Part shown: piece by piece, positions 18,501-27,867 of the stretch | How positions within the stretch are numbered: position 1 is the first letter of the stretch | Layout: every line of letters begins with the position of its first letter | NCBI RefSeq assembly: GCF_024519465.1 | Contig: NZ_JALJRW010000009.1 | Coordinates: 78,862 to 142,861 of the forward strand | Reading direction: 5' to 3' | Origin: Stenotrophomonas sp. Ste86 | GTDB taxonomy: Bacteria; Pseudomonadota; Gammaproteobacteria; Xanthomonadales; Xanthomonadaceae | DNA length: 64,000 bases | Notes under the pieces: generated by a model | What the model saw: the letters and a program-made list of their open reading frames with translations, nothing else | Told to the model about the DNA's origin: nothing | Database searches by the model: none | Program-made: the position numbers and the translations under genes

Positions 18501-20430
18501 CGTCCACCCGCATCAGTTCGAAGCGGGCATTGCTGTTGGCATCGGCACCGTCATCGGGGTTGAACAGCGGGCGCACGCCCACCAGTGCCGGCGCCGGCCA
18601 CATCACCCGCTTGAGGGTGCGGGTGACGGTGCGTCCACCGGTCTCGTACACGCTGCCGGACACCACCACCGCGATCGGCGCGGTCGGCTTGACCTCGTCG
18701 GGCAGGGCCACGTCCTGGCGCAGCTTGCCGTCGGCGGGGAATTCGGTGTCGATGATGTCGCGCGCTTCGCGCGGCAGTTCCATCGTGGGGTCGCCGAAGA
18801 AATAGCCCGGCAGCGCTTCCACCGGCGACTGCTCTGCGGCCACGGCCAGGCGCGCGGTGAAGCGGTTGCCGTCGGCCGGCGCGCCATACAGGTAGGCCGC
18901 ATCGGCCATCAGCTTGAGCGGTTCACCCGGCTTGAGGGTCTTCTGCGCGCTGTCCAGATCCAGCTTCATACGCTCGGGCAGGAACTCCTCGATGCGCAGG
19001 GTCATGCCCTGGATGGCTTCCTTGCTGGCCGGATTGGTGCGGAATTCCACCTGCCAGCGGCCGGTCGGCGCTTCGGCCGGGATCAGCTGTTCGAAGCTCA
19101 GGTAGCCTTGGTCGCCCGGTTGCAGGCGGGTCTCGCGGAAGGTCTTGCCGTCGGGCTGTTTCAGCCGCAGGAACACCGGCTGCGGCTTGACCGGCTTGCC
19201 GTCGTTGTCGCGCAGCAGGGCGGAAATGCGGACGGTCTCGCCCGGGCGGTACAGGTCACGCCCGGACCAGGCAAACACGTCGAACCAGGCGTTGTCGCGA
19301 CCGGCCACGGCAAACTCGCTCAGGTCCAGCGCCGGCTGGTTGAACGGCAGCATCGAGGTATCCGCGCCGCTGCTGGCGATCAGCACGTGGCTGGCATCCA
19401 GGGTGTAGTTGAGCAGCGCATTGCCGTTGCCATCGGTGCTGCCCTTGAGCACCACCTCGCCCTTGCCATCCAGGATGCGCAGGTCGATCTTCTTCAGCGC
19501 CGCGCCACTCTGCAGCGAGGCGGTGTGTACGAACAGCTTGTCCTTGTAGGCGCGGGTGTGCAGGCCGATGTCGCTGACGGTGAAGAAGGCGGTGTCGAAC
19601 TCGCTGTCGAACGAGCCGCTGCGCTTCATCACTGCAAAGTACAGGCCCGGCGCCTGCAACTCCTTGATGTCCTGGGTAGGCAGGTAGGTCAGCACGCGCT
19701 CGTTCTGCTTGCCACCGAGCACGAAGCGGTTGACGTACACCGGCTCGGCGAGCTTGGACATCGGGGTCTTTTCACCGTACTCGCTGTCCAGTTCCCAGCT
19801 GCCGCGACGCCCGCCGCGCTGGTACTGGCTGAAGAAGCTGGGCAGCTCCTTCTCGCGCACGCGCAGGAACTCCACGTCCACTTCCTGCACGTTCACCGAC
19901 ACCACCGGCAGGCCGCGGCTGTCCCTGGCCGGCAGCACGCTGCCCTGCGAGGCAAAGCCGGCAGCCGGCTTGAGCTCCCCGCTGAACACCTTCTGGCGCA
20001 GTTCCTTGCCGATCCGGCTGCCGTCGGCGGCGAGCAGGTCGGCCGACACGATCAGGTTGTATTCCTTGGCCGCTTCCACGAACGGGTAGCGCAGCGTCAG
20101 GCCGTCATCGGAGAGCGTCCAACTGCTGTCCTCGGTGCCCACCTTTTCGGCGAACCGGACCAGTTTGTCGAAGTCCTGGGTGCCCACCAGCGGCCGCGAG
20201 AACTCCAGCGCCAGCGAGACGCCGTCGCCCTTCTGGTCGGGATAGGCCCGCACCAGGGTGAACTCGCTGATCTTGTCGGCCTTGGCCGTGATCGGCGCGC
20301 CGGACGGTGTCGGCAGCTGGCCGCTGTCGTTGCGCTTGCAGCCCCCGATACCGATGGCCAGGCCGGCGACCAGCGCCAGCCCCGCGATTCCCTTCCAGCT
20401 CCACTGCCCGATCCGACTGCGGCTAGCCAT
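15511..20430 (-). CDS. Bacterial alpha-2-macroglobulin lipoprotein (YfhM-like)
   Basis: This 1,639-residue lipoprotein is predicted to reach the periplasm by a type II signal; the lipobox ends at Cys31 (LAIGIGGC). The intact thioester motif CAEQ (Cys1164, in YPYGCAEQTTSKG) marks the covalent-trap branch of the family (E. coli YfhM/ECAM type), in which cleavage of a bait region exposes the thioester to the attacking protease. The N-terminal macroglobulin-like beta domains, the MG10/thioester helical domain after residue ~1150 and the C-terminal receptor-like domain are in the usual order. The start at 20430 gives a length near the 1,653 residues of E. coli YfhM. It precedes pbpC in one transcription unit. 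Confidence 0.95.
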   Translation of the reverse strand: MASRSRIGQWSWKGIAGLALVAGLAIGIGGCKRNDSGQLPTPSGAPITAKADKISEFTLVRAYPDQKGDGVSLALEFSRPLVGTQDFDKLVRFAEKVGTEDSSWTLSDDGLTLRYPFVEAAKEYNLIVSADLLAADGSRIGKELRQKVFSGELKPAAGFASQGSVLPARDSRGLPVVSVNVQEVDVEFLRVREKELPSFFSQYQRGGRRGSWELDSEYGEKTPMSKLAEPVYVNRFVLGGKQNERVLTYLPTQDIKELQAPGLYFAVMKRSGSFDSEFDTAFFTVSDIGLHTRAYKDKLFVHTASLQSGAALKKIDLRILDGKGEVVLKGSTDGNGNALLNYTLDASHVLIASSGADTSMLPFNQPALDLSEFAVAGRDNAWFDVFAWSGRDLYRPGETVRISALLRDNDGKPVKPQPVFLRLKQPDGKTFRETRLQPGDQGYLSFEQLIPAEAPTGRWQVEFRTNPASKEAIQGMTLRIEEFLPERMKLDLDSAQKTLKPGEPLKLMADAAYLYGAPADGNRFTARLAVAAEQSPVEALPGYFFGDPTMELPREARDIIDTEFPADGKLRQDVALPDEVKPTAPIAVVVSGSVYETGGRTVTRTLKRVMWPAPALVGVRPLFNPDDGADANSNARFELMRVDAAGKPQPAKGLKVTLVRELRDYHWTFNDNRWDYDFTRRFENKETRTVDAGSAAAAIDFPVEWGEYRLDVFDPGTGLTSRYPFRAGWSWNDDNRGLDARPDKVKLGLDKTGYKAGDKVRVTVTPPHAGKGILMVESDKMLYVQEIDAKPGSTFDIPVTAEWERHDVYITALVFRGGSAPSKITPARAVGVVHVPMDRKARQIAVGLSAPKQMRPEQTLPVAVSAPQLAGKVAHVTVSAVDVGILNITRFPVPDAAGHFFAQRRLGVDAYDIYSRVIESFDGSSGKLKFGGDMALAAMPQAKRPTARVQTVDLFSGPVKLDAKGIARIALKVPDFNGTLRISALVYSDDQYGKRDMETIVRAPILAEASMPRVMAPGDRSTVTLDVQNFTGKPGEFKVQVDGIGPLTLGEPSRTLQLKADAKTTLSFPLTAREGYTVAKVRVRVDGNGFKVDRRYDLPVRAAWPQVLRAQTRTLDPLAAVEMGTGLADGLMDDSVTARMLVSALPPIPFASALNGALKYPYGCAEQTTSKGYAALMLDEATSAMLGADGLDAKARRERMEGAFGRLASMQVANGNFSMWGDDGYVNPWLTPYIAEFLLDAKDAGFAVPDNVLQKALNRLSEDLLSGGNQFYGEDRRENLKFANQAYSGYVLARVNRAPLGTLRALYDNERSKALTGLPLVHLGIALSLQGDHKRGDAAIAAGFAKPGSERPQYFGDYGSEVRDDALMIALLHERKLSKPAYDARAVDLGRALDARRNSGWMWLSTQEQVAIARLGKALAANQKKLVSGELAVGGQVEAIAARRMFGRSFDYAALAKGVRFTPQGEPPMFASLEVAGIPRTAPEPDSRSLGVERTWYTTDGRPWTPRALKEGEALIVRVSITPNLDMPDALLTDLLPAGLEIENFNLGDAKQWADVVVDGLNVNDRGDAATLRHEEFRDDRYVAALKLSKGSTAKVFYLVRAVTPGTYTVPPPLVEDMYRPDLRGVGRSNPTTMTVVQP

Positions 20431-20543
20431 GACGTCGCTCCTTGAACAAGGCGGCCAGTATAAGGGCCGGCCCACCCCGAACGGCGGCGGCGCCCTTACC
20501 CGCGCGACGACAATCCCGACGCGCAACGACAATCCCGACGCGC

Positions 20544-21220
20544 GGTAGTGCCGAGCCATGCTCGGCAACCGCGCGCCAGCGCGGAAAACCGGTCCGAAGC
20601 CGCTCTCCTGCCGATCGATGCGGTTTCCCCGCGGTTTAAACGCGGGCAGCAGGCGATGTGCGGCGTACGGCCAGTCCGCCGGCAAGTCCGTCGCCCAGTC
20701 CGCCGGCAGGCGCAGCCGAGCATGGCTCGGCTCTACCCGGTAGCTGCCCGCGAGGGGCAGACGAGGATGGCGTCGTTCCCCGGGCAACCCAACGCGCAAC
20801 GGTAGTGCCGAGCCATGCTCGGCAACCGCGCGCCAGCGCGGAACACCGGTCCGAAGCCGTTCTCCAGCCGACCGATGCGACTTCCCGGAGGTTTAAACGC
20901 GGGCAGGAGGCGCATGTCCGGCGTACGCCAGTCCGCCGGCGAGAGCAGCCGAGCATGGCTCGGCTCTACCCGGTACCTGCCCGCGAGGGGCAGACGAGCG
21001 TGGCGCCGTTGCCCGGGCAACCCGACGCGCAACGGTAGTGCCGAGCCATGCTCGGCAACCGCGCGCCAGCGCGGCAAACCCGTCCGAAGCCGTTCTCCAG
21101 CCGACCGATGCGGCTTCCCCGGGGTTTAAACGCGGACAGCAGGCGGATGTCCGGCGTGCGCCAGTCCGCCGACCAGTCCGCCGGCAGGCGCAGCCGAGCA
21201 TGGCTCGGCTCTACCCGGCC
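20544..21220. repeat. Three long tandem repeats built around GTAG palindromes
   Basis: The 780-base gap between the macroglobulin gene and prpD holds three head-to-tail units starting at 20544, 20801 and 21034 (257, 233 and ~187 bases). Each begins with GTAGTGCCGAGCCATGCTCG, contains GTTTAAAC (20634, 20891, 21124) inside a long conserved core, and ends with the inverted palindrome GCAGCCGAGCATGGCTCGGC. The first unit is longer because a short CAGTCCGCCGGCAAG-type segment is repeated. The third runs into the prpD stop codon. I see no convincing gene here: open frames in the block are repeat-derived and lack ribosome sites. Confidence 0.9.
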
Positions 21221-22668
21221 ACGTAGAGGTCCACATACTCATGCACCGGCATGGCCTCCAGCGCCACCGGGTCCAGCGAGGCATCCAGGATGCGGCGCTG
21301 CTGCTGGGTCGGGAAGGTGGCGGCCAAGTGGGCGCGGAACTTGTCCTCCAGCAACGGGATGCCTTCGGCACGGCGGCGGGCGTGGCCCAGCGGGTACTCC
21401 ACTTCAGCGTCCAGGCGGCTGCCGTCGTTGAACACCACCTCCAGCGCGTTGGCAATGCTGCGCTTGTCCGGGTCGAGGTAGTCGGCGGTGTAGCGCGGCT
21501 CCTCCACGCAGGTGATCCTGGCGCGCAGCGGGTCGATACGCGGGTCGGCGGCGACATCGTCCTCGTAGTCTTCGGCGACCAGCCGGCCGAAGATCAACGC
21601 GATGGCGACCATGTACTGCACGCAGTGGTCGCGATCGGCCGGATTATGCAACGGGCCGGGCTTGTCGATGATGCGCAGGCACGCCTGCTGGGTGCGCAGG
21701 GTGATCTGCGCGATGTCCTCGCTGCGCTTGCCGGCCGCGCGCATCCGCGCGTGCAGCTGCATCGCCGCTTCCACCGCGGTCTGCCCGTGGAACTCGGCCG
21801 GGTAGCTGATCTTGAACAGCACGTTCTCCATTACGTAGCTGCCATACGCGCGCTGGAAGCGGAACGCCTGACCGCCGAAGGACACATCGTAGAAGCCCCA
21901 GGTCGGCGCGGTCAGCGCGCTGGGGTAGCCCATTTCACCGGCCGCAGCCATCAGCGACAGCCGCACCGCGCGGCTGGTGGCATCGCCGGCGGCCCAGCTT
22001 TTGCGGGATCCGGTGTTGGGCGCATGACGGTAGGTGCGCAGCGACTGGCCATCCACCCAGGCCAGCGACAGCGCGTTGAGCATGCGCTCGCGGTCCAGCC
22101 CCAGCAGGTGCGACACCACGGCAGTGGAGGCCACCTTGACCAGCACCACATGGTCCAGGCCGACGCGGTTGAACGCGTTTTCCAAGGCGAGGCACCCCTG
22201 GATCTCGTGCGCCTTGACCATCGCCGCCAGCACGTCGCGCATGGTCAGTGGCGGCCGGCGCAAGGCCTCGGCATTGCGGCTGAGCCAGTCGGCCGTGGCC
22301 AGGATGCCGCCGAGATTGTCGGACGGATGGCCCCACTCGGCGGCAAGCCAGGTGTCGTTGAAATCCAGCCAGCGCACCATCGCGCCGATGTTGAAGGCGC
22401 CCTGCACCGGGTCCAGCTCGAAGCGCGTCCCGGGTACCCGCGCGCCATTGATCACGCGCATGCCAGGGACCAGCGGCCCGAGCAGCTTGCTGCAGGCCGG
22501 GAACGCCAGCGCGGCCAGGCCACAGCCCAGGGTGTCGATCAGGCAGTGGCGTGCGGTGGTATACGCCAGCGGCGACGCCACACGGAAGTCACGCACGTAA
22601 TCGACGATGTCGGTCATCACCGTATCCCACGGCGGGCGTTGGTTGGCGTTGCTGTCGGGACCGGACAT
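21211..22668 (-). CDS. prpD: 2-Methylcitrate dehydratase PrpD
   Basis: This 485-residue MmgE/PrpD-family enzyme dehydrates 2-methylcitrate in propionate breakdown. Typical PrpD segments are visible: DTLGCGLAALAFPAC, MVRWLDFNDTW, WGHPSDNLGGIL and KAHEIQGCLALENAFNRVGLDH. Length and start are normal for the family. It is the last gene of the prp operon, 18 bases after prpF. AcnD with PrpF can replace PrpD in the pathway, so this operon encodes both routes. The stop codon TAG lies within the GTAG end of the adjacent palindromic repeat. Confidence 0.96.
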   Translation of the reverse strand: MSGPDSNANQRPPWDTVMTDIVDYVRDFRVASPLAYTTARHCLIDTLGCGLAALAFPACSKLLGPLVPGMRVINGARVPGTRFELDPVQGAFNIGAMVRWLDFNDTWLAAEWGHPSDNLGGILATADWLSRNAEALRRPPLTMRDVLAAMVKAHEIQGCLALENAFNRVGLDHVVLVKVASTAVVSHLLGLDRERMLNALSLAWVDGQSLRTYRHAPNTGSRKSWAAGDATSRAVRLSLMAAAGEMGYPSALTAPTWGFYDVSFGGQAFRFQRAYGSYVMENVLFKISYPAEFHGQTAVEAAMQLHARMRAAGKRSEDIAQITLRTQQACLRIIDKPGPLHNPADRDHCVQYMVAIALIFGRLVAEDYEDDVAADPRIDPLRARITCVEEPRYTADYLDPDKRSIANALEVVFNDGSRLDAEVEYPLGHARRRAEGIPLLEDKFRAHLAATFPTQQQRRILDASLDPVALEAMPVHEYVDLYVAG

Positions 22669-22686
22669 CGCGATCTCCTGTTGAAC

Positions 22687-23871
22687 CTACACCGTGTCGG
22701 CGGGGACCCGCACTGCGCCTTCCATCAAGACGCGTGCACTGCGGCTCATGATGGCCTTGGTGACCGTCCACTGCCCGTCAACGAACGCGGCCTGCGCGCC
22801 CACCCGCAGCGTGCCGGAGGGATGCCCGAAGGTCACCGCCTCACGCGCGCCACCGCCCGCGGCCAGGTTGACCAGCGTGCCGGGGATCGCCGCAGCGGTG
22901 CCGATGGCCACCGCCGCGGTGCCCATCATCGCGTGATGCAGCTTGCCCATGGACAGCGCGCGCGCGTGCAGGTCGATGTCGCCGGCGGCGATGCGCTTGC
23001 CGCTGGAGGACAGGTAATCCTGTGCCGGCGCCACGAAGGCCACCTTGGGCGTGTGCTGGCGGGTGGCGGCCTGGTCGATGCTGTCGATCAGGCCCATGCG
23101 CACCGCACCGTGCGCGCGGATCGCTTCGAAGCGGGCCAGCGCCGCGTTGTCTTCGTTGATCGCCGGCTGCAGCTCGGTGCCGGTGTAGCCCAGGTCGGCG
23201 GCGTTGAGGAAGAGGGTCGGAATGCCGGCGGTGATCATCGTCACCGGGAAGCTGCCCACGCCGGGCACGTCCAGGGTGTCGACCAGGTTGCCGGTGGGGA
23301 ACATTGCCCCGCCGTCGCCATCGTCGGAGGGATCCAGGAACTCCAGTTGGATCTCCGCCGCCGGGAAGGTCACCCCATCCAGCTCGAAATCGCCGGTTTC
23401 CTGCACCTGCCCATCGACGATCGGCACGTGCGCCAGAATGGTCTTGCCGATGTTGGCCTGCCAGATCCGCACCGTGCAGGTGCCGTTGTGCGGGATGCGC
23501 GCCGGATCGATGAAGCCGTTACTGATCGCGAACGGGCCGACGGCCGTACTGAGGTTGCCGCAGTTGCCGCTCCAGTCGACGAACGCGGTCTCGATCGCGA
23601 CCTGGCCGTACAGATAGTCCACGTCATGATCCGGCACCGATGCGGCGGCGATGATCACGCACTTGCTGGTGCTCGACGTCGCCCCGCCCATGCCGTCGGT
23701 GTGCTTGCCGTAGGGATCGGGCGAACCGATCACGCGCATCAGCAGGGCATCGCGGGCCGGGCCTGGCACCTGCGCAGCGGCAGGCAGGTCGGTCAGCGTG
23801 AAGAACACACCCTTGCTGGTGCCACCGCGCATGTAGGTGGCGGGAATGCGGAGCTGGGGGAGAAACGCCAT
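22687..23871 (-). CDS. prpF: 2-Methylaconitate cis-trans isomerase PrpF
   Basis: This 394-residue protein of the diaminopimelate-epimerase-like fold isomerises the trans-methylaconitate made by AcnD to the cis form, so that the pathway can proceed. The N-terminal PATYMRGGTSKGVFF motif and the DWSGNCGNLS motif, which carries the active-site Cys, are diagnostic for PrpF. It sits between acnD and prpD, as in Ralstonia/Burkholderia-type operons. A short hairpin (ACGGCCC/GGGCCGT, near 23893-23912) lies in the acnD-prpF gap and could tune mRNA levels. Confidence 0.96.
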   Translation of the reverse strand: MAFLPQLRIPATYMRGGTSKGVFFTLTDLPAAAQVPGPARDALLMRVIGSPDPYGKHTDGMGGATSSTSKCVIIAAASVPDHDVDYLYGQVAIETAFVDWSGNCGNLSTAVGPFAISNGFIDPARIPHNGTCTVRIWQANIGKTILAHVPIVDGQVQETGDFELDGVTFPAAEIQLEFLDPSDDGDGGAMFPTGNLVDTLDVPGVGSFPVTMITAGIPTLFLNAADLGYTGTELQPAINEDNAALARFEAIRAHGAVRMGLIDSIDQAATRQHTPKVAFVAPAQDYLSSSGKRIAAGDIDLHARALSMGKLHHAMMGTAAVAIGTAAAIPGTLVNLAAGGGAREAVTFGHPSGTLRVGAQAAFVDGQWTVTKAIMSRSARVLMEGAVRVPADTV

Positions 23872-23927
23872 ATCGAAGTCCTGATGGAAAGACGGCCCGG
23901 TGCAGGGCCGTCGTGATGCGGGTGGAA

Positions 23928-26543
23928 TCAGGCGACCTGCGCCGATTCCAGGAAGTCCTGGGCGAACCGCTGCAGCACGCCGCCAGCCTCGTAGATCGAC
24001 ACCTCCTCGGCGGTATCCAGCCGGCAGGTGACCGGCACCCGCAGCTGTTCACCGTTGCGGCGATGGATGACCAGGGTCAGCTCGGCGCGCGGCACGCGAT
24101 CGCCGAGCACGTCGAAGGTTTCGGTGCCATCGATGCCCAGCGTCTTGCGGTTGACGCCTTCCTTGAACTCCAGCGGCAGCACGCCCATGCCGATCAGGTT
24201 GGTACGGTGGATGCGCTCGAAGCCTTCGGCCGCGATCGCCTCCACGCCGGCCAGCCGCACGCCCTTGGCGGCCCAGTCGCGCGAGCTGCCCTGGCCGTAG
24301 TCGGCGCCGGCGATGATGATCAGCGGCTGCTTGCGCGACATGTAGGTTTCGATGGCTTCCCACATGCGGGTGACCTGGCCTTCCGGCTCCACGCGCGCCA
24401 ACGAGCCCTGCGTGACCTGGCCGTCGATCACGGCCATTTCATTGATCAGCTTCGGGTTGGCGAAGGTGGCACGCTGCGCGGTGAGGTGATCGCCACGGTG
24501 GGTCGCGTAGGAATTGAAGTCTTCCTCGGGCAGGCCCATCTTCGCCAGGTACTCACCGGCCGCGCTGCTGGCCATGATCGCGTTCGACGGTGACAGGTGA
24601 TCGGTAGTGATGTTGTCGCCGAGCACCGCCAGCGGGCGCATGCCGGTCAGGCTGCGCGCACCGGCCAGCGCGCCTTCCCAGTACGGCGGGCGGCGGATGT
24701 AGGTGCTCTGCGGGCGCCAGTCGTACAGCGGGCTGATCGGTGCGCCATGTTCCACCTTGAAGGTGAACATCGGGTCGTAGACCTTGCGGAATTGCTCGGG
24801 CTTGACGCTGGCCTTGACCACCGCGTCGATCTCGGCATCGCTCGGCCACAGGTCCTTCAGCGTGATCGGGTTGCCGTCGGCGTCATGGCCGAGCGCGTCC
24901 TTCTCGATATCGAAGCGCACCGTACCGGCAATGGCATAGGCGACCACCAGCGGCGGCGAAGCCAGGAAGGCCTGCTTGGCATACGGGTGGATGCGGCCAT
25001 CGAAGTTGCGGTTGCCCGAGAGCACGGCGGTGGCATACAGGTCGCGGTCGATCACTTCCTGCTGGATCTTCGGGTCCAACGCGCCGCTCATGCCGTTACA
25101 CGTGGTGCAGGCAAAGGCGACGATGCCAAAGCCCATCTGCTCCAGTTCGGTCAGCAGGCCGGCCTCTTCCAGATACAGCTGCACCGCCTTGGAGCCGGGC
25201 GCCAGCGAGCTCTTCACCCACGGCTTGCGGGTCAGGCCGGCGCGGTTGGCGTTGCGGGCCAGCAATGCGGCAGAAATCACGTTGCGCGGATTGCTGGTGT
25301 TGGTGCAGCTGGTGATCGCGGCGATGATCACCGCGCCATCGGGCATCAGGCCATCGGCCTGTTCCTGCTTGCCCGAGGCCAGCTTGCCTTCATCGGCGAT
25401 GCCGCGCGCAGCCAGGTCGGTGGTCGCCACACGCTTGTGCGGGTTGGACGGGCCGGCCATGTTGCGCACCACGGTGGAGAGGTCGAACTGCAGCACGCGC
25501 TCGTACTGCGCGGTGACCAGATCGTCAGCCCAGAGGCCGGTGGCCTTGGCGTAGGTTTCCACCAGGGCGACCTGGGCATCTTCGCGGCCGGTCAGCCGCA
25601 GGTAGTCCAGGGTCTGCTGGTCGATGTAGAACATCGCCGCGGTGGCACCGAACTCCGGCGTCATGTTGGATATCGTGGCGCGGTCACCGATGGTCAGCGC
25701 GTTGGCGCCCTCCCCGTAGAACTCGATCCACGCACCGACCACGCGCTCCTTGCGCAGGAATTCGGTCAGCGCCAGCACCACGTCGGTGCAGGTGATGCCC
25801 GGCTGCGGGCGGCCGGTCAGCTCCACGCCGATGATGTCGGGCAGGCGCATCCAGGACGCCCGGCCGAGCATCACGCTCTCCGCTTCCAGCCCGCCCACGC
25901 CGATGGCGATCACGCCCAACGCGTCCACGTGCGGGGTGTGGCTGTCGGTGCCCACGCAGGTATCCGGGAAGGCCACGCCATCGCGCACCTGCACGACCGG
26001 CGACATCTTCTCCAGATTGATCTGGTGCATGATCCCGTTGCCCGGCGGAATCACGTCGACGTTCTTGAACGCCTTCTTGGTCCAGTTGATGAAGTGGAAA
26101 CGGTCTTCATTGCGGCGATCTTCGACGGCGCGGTTCTTTTCGAACGCAGCTTTGTCAAAGCCGGGGAATTCCACCGCCAGCGAGTGATCGACGATCAGCT
26201 GGGTGGGTACCACCGGATTGATCTGGGCCGGGTCGCCACCGGCATCGGCAATCGCATCGCGCAGGCCGGCAAGGTCCACCAGCGCGGTCTGGCCAAGGAT
26301 GTCGTGGCACACCACGCGTGCGGGGAACCACGGAAAATCCAGGTCCTGGCGGCGCTCGATCAGCTGCCGCAGCGAGGCGTCCAACGTGGCCGGGTCGCAG
26401 CGGCGCACCAGGTTTTCGGCCAGCACGCGCGAGGTGTACGGCAGCGTGGCATAGGCACCGGGCTGCAGCGCGTCGACGGCGGCACGGGTATCGAAATAGT
26501 CCAGCGCGGTGCCGGGGAGGTTCTTGCGGTACTGAGTATTCAT
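23928..26543 (-). CDS. acnD: Fe/S-dependent 2-methylisocitrate dehydratase AcnD
   Basis: This 871-residue aconitase-family enzyme acts on methylcitrate and methylisocitrate. Three cluster-ligand cysteines are visible: one in AITSCTNTSNPRNV and two in ACTTCNGMSG. GADYGQGSSRDWAAKG and IGMGVLPLEF are the C-terminal swivel-domain motifs. The start at the ATG at 26543 gives a family-length protein; in-frame codons upstream extend past a normal N-terminus. It is separated from prpC by 139 bases that contain a GCACCCG/CGGGTGC hairpin near 26654-26671. Context in the prp operon and the neighbouring prpF separate it from the housekeeping aconitase AcnA. Confidence 0.95.
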   Translation of the reverse strand: MNTQYRKNLPGTALDYFDTRAAVDALQPGAYATLPYTSRVLAENLVRRCDPATLDASLRQLIERRQDLDFPWFPARVVCHDILGQTALVDLAGLRDAIADAGGDPAQINPVVPTQLIVDHSLAVEFPGFDKAAFEKNRAVEDRRNEDRFHFINWTKKAFKNVDVIPPGNGIMHQINLEKMSPVVQVRDGVAFPDTCVGTDSHTPHVDALGVIAIGVGGLEAESVMLGRASWMRLPDIIGVELTGRPQPGITCTDVVLALTEFLRKERVVGAWIEFYGEGANALTIGDRATISNMTPEFGATAAMFYIDQQTLDYLRLTGREDAQVALVETYAKATGLWADDLVTAQYERVLQFDLSTVVRNMAGPSNPHKRVATTDLAARGIADEGKLASGKQEQADGLMPDGAVIIAAITSCTNTSNPRNVISAALLARNANRAGLTRKPWVKSSLAPGSKAVQLYLEEAGLLTELEQMGFGIVAFACTTCNGMSGALDPKIQQEVIDRDLYATAVLSGNRNFDGRIHPYAKQAFLASPPLVVAYAIAGTVRFDIEKDALGHDADGNPITLKDLWPSDAEIDAVVKASVKPEQFRKVYDPMFTFKVEHGAPISPLYDWRPQSTYIRRPPYWEGALAGARSLTGMRPLAVLGDNITTDHLSPSNAIMASSAAGEYLAKMGLPEEDFNSYATHRGDHLTAQRATFANPKLINEMAVIDGQVTQGSLARVEPEGQVTRMWEAIETYMSRKQPLIIIAGADYGQGSSRDWAAKGVRLAGVEAIAAEGFERIHRTNLIGMGVLPLEFKEGVNRKTLGIDGTETFDVLGDRVPRAELTLVIHRRNGEQLRVPVTCRLDTAEEVSIYEAGGVLQRFAQDFLESAQVA

Positions 26544-26682
26544 GGCTGGCGATAGCTGCTTGTTGGCGGGCCGGGGCGTCGTGACACCGGCGAAGAAGGA
26601 GTAGCGACGCCGCAACGGAGCAGACCGGCATCGCGCCGGCCTGTTCCGCAAAGCACCCGCGAACGGGTGCGGTACGTCTGTC

Positions 26683-27840
26683 TTACTTGCGCTGGTCGAT
26701 CGGCACGAAGGCCTGGTCTTCCGGGCCGGTGTAGTTCGCGCTCGGGCGGATGATCTTGCCGTCGATGCGCTGCTCGATGATGTGCGCGCTCCAACCGGAG
26801 GTGCGCGCGATCACGAACAGCGGGGTGAACATCGCCGTCGGCACGCCCATCATGTGGTAGCTGACCGCGCTGAACCAATCCAGGTTCGGGAACATCTTCT
26901 TGATGTCCCACATCACCGACTCCAGACGCTCGGCGATGTCGTACATCTTGACGTTCTGCTGTTCGGCGGACAGATCGCGCGCGACTTCCTTGATGATGTT
27001 GTTGCGCGGATCGCTGACGGTGTAGACCGGGTGGCCGAAACCGATCACGACTTCCTTGCGCTCCACACGGGCCTTGATGTCGGCCTCGGCATCGTCCGGG
27101 CTGTCGTAGCGCTTCTGCACTTCGAAGGCCACTTCATTGGCACCGCCGTGCTTGGGACCGCGCAGGGCACCGATGCCGCCGGTGATCGCGCTGTACATGT
27201 CGCTGCCGGTGCCGGCGATGACGCGGCAGGCGAAGGTCGACGCGTTGAACTCGTGTTCGGCGTACAGGATCAACGAGGTGTGCATCGCCTTGACCCACGA
27301 ATCCTGCGGCTTCTCACCGTGCAGCAGATGCAGGAAATGGCCACCGATGGAGTCATCGTCGGTCTCCACGTCGATCGCACGGCCGTTGTGGCTCCAGTGG
27401 TACCAGTACAGCAGCATCGAGCCCAGGCAGGCCATCAGCTTGTCGGCGATGTCGCGCGCGCCCGGATGGTTGTGGTCGTCCTTCTCCGGCGACACGCAGC
27501 CGAGCACGGACACGCCTGTGCGCATCACGTCCATCGGGTGCGCCGACGGCGGCAGCTCTTCCAGCGCGGCCTTGACCGCGGCCGGGATGCCACGCAGCGA
27601 CTTCAGCTTGGTTTTGTAGGCAACCAGCTCAGCACGGGTCGGCAGCTTGCCGTGGACCAGCAGATGCGCGATTTCCTCGAACTCGCTGGTGTTGGCCAGA
27701 TCGGCGATGTCATACCCGCGGTAATGCAGGTCGTTGCCGCTGCGGCCGACGGTGCACAGCGCGGTGTTACCGGCGGCGGTGCCCGACAGGGCGACGGATT
27801 TCTTCGGCTTGAAGCCGGGGGCGGTAGTGGTGTCGCTCAT
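26683..27840 (-). CDS. prpC: 2-Methylcitrate synthase
   Basis: This 385-residue citrate-synthase-family enzyme condenses propionyl-CoA with oxaloacetate. The substrate-binding His is in GGANEVAFE...GFGHPVY, and the catalytic Asp region is [15 protein letters not shown]. The short length, without the N-terminal extension of type II citrate synthases, together with the operon position supports PrpC. A strong GGAGGGATC ribosome site precedes the ATG. It lies 27 bases after prpB and should be co-transcribed. Confidence 0.97.
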   Translation of the reverse strand: MSDTTTAPGFKPKKSVALSGTAAGNTALCTVGRSGNDLHYRGYDIADLANTSEFEEIAHLLVHGKLPTRAELVAYKTKLKSLRGIPAAVKAALEELPPSAHPMDVMRTGVSVLGCVSPEKDDHNHPGARDIADKLMACLGSMLLYWYHWSHNGRAIDVETDDDSIGGHFLHLLHGEKPQDSWVKAMHTSLILYAEHEFNASTFACRVIAGTGSDMYSAITGGIGALRGPKHGGANEVAFEVQKRYDSPDDAEADIKARVERKEVVIGFGHPVYTVSDPRNNIIKEVARDLSAEQQNVKMYDIAERLESVMWDIKKMFPNLDWFSAVSYHMMGVPTAMFTPLFVIARTSGWSAHIIEQRIDGKIIRPSANYTGPEDQAFVPIDQRK

Positions 27841-27867
27841 GATCCCTCCAGAAAACAGTGTGCGGTC

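Noticed and set aside
15280..20445. A very long open frame antisense to the alpha-2-macroglobulin and pbpC genes
   Set aside because: High-GC codon bias keeps the antisense frame open. Its product is rich in His, Arg and Gly without domain motifs, while the opposite strand encodes a full, recognisable protein.
21241..23916. A long plus-strand frame opposite prpD and prpF
   Set aside because: It is a shadow of two well-supported genes in the same operon and has low-complexity composition.
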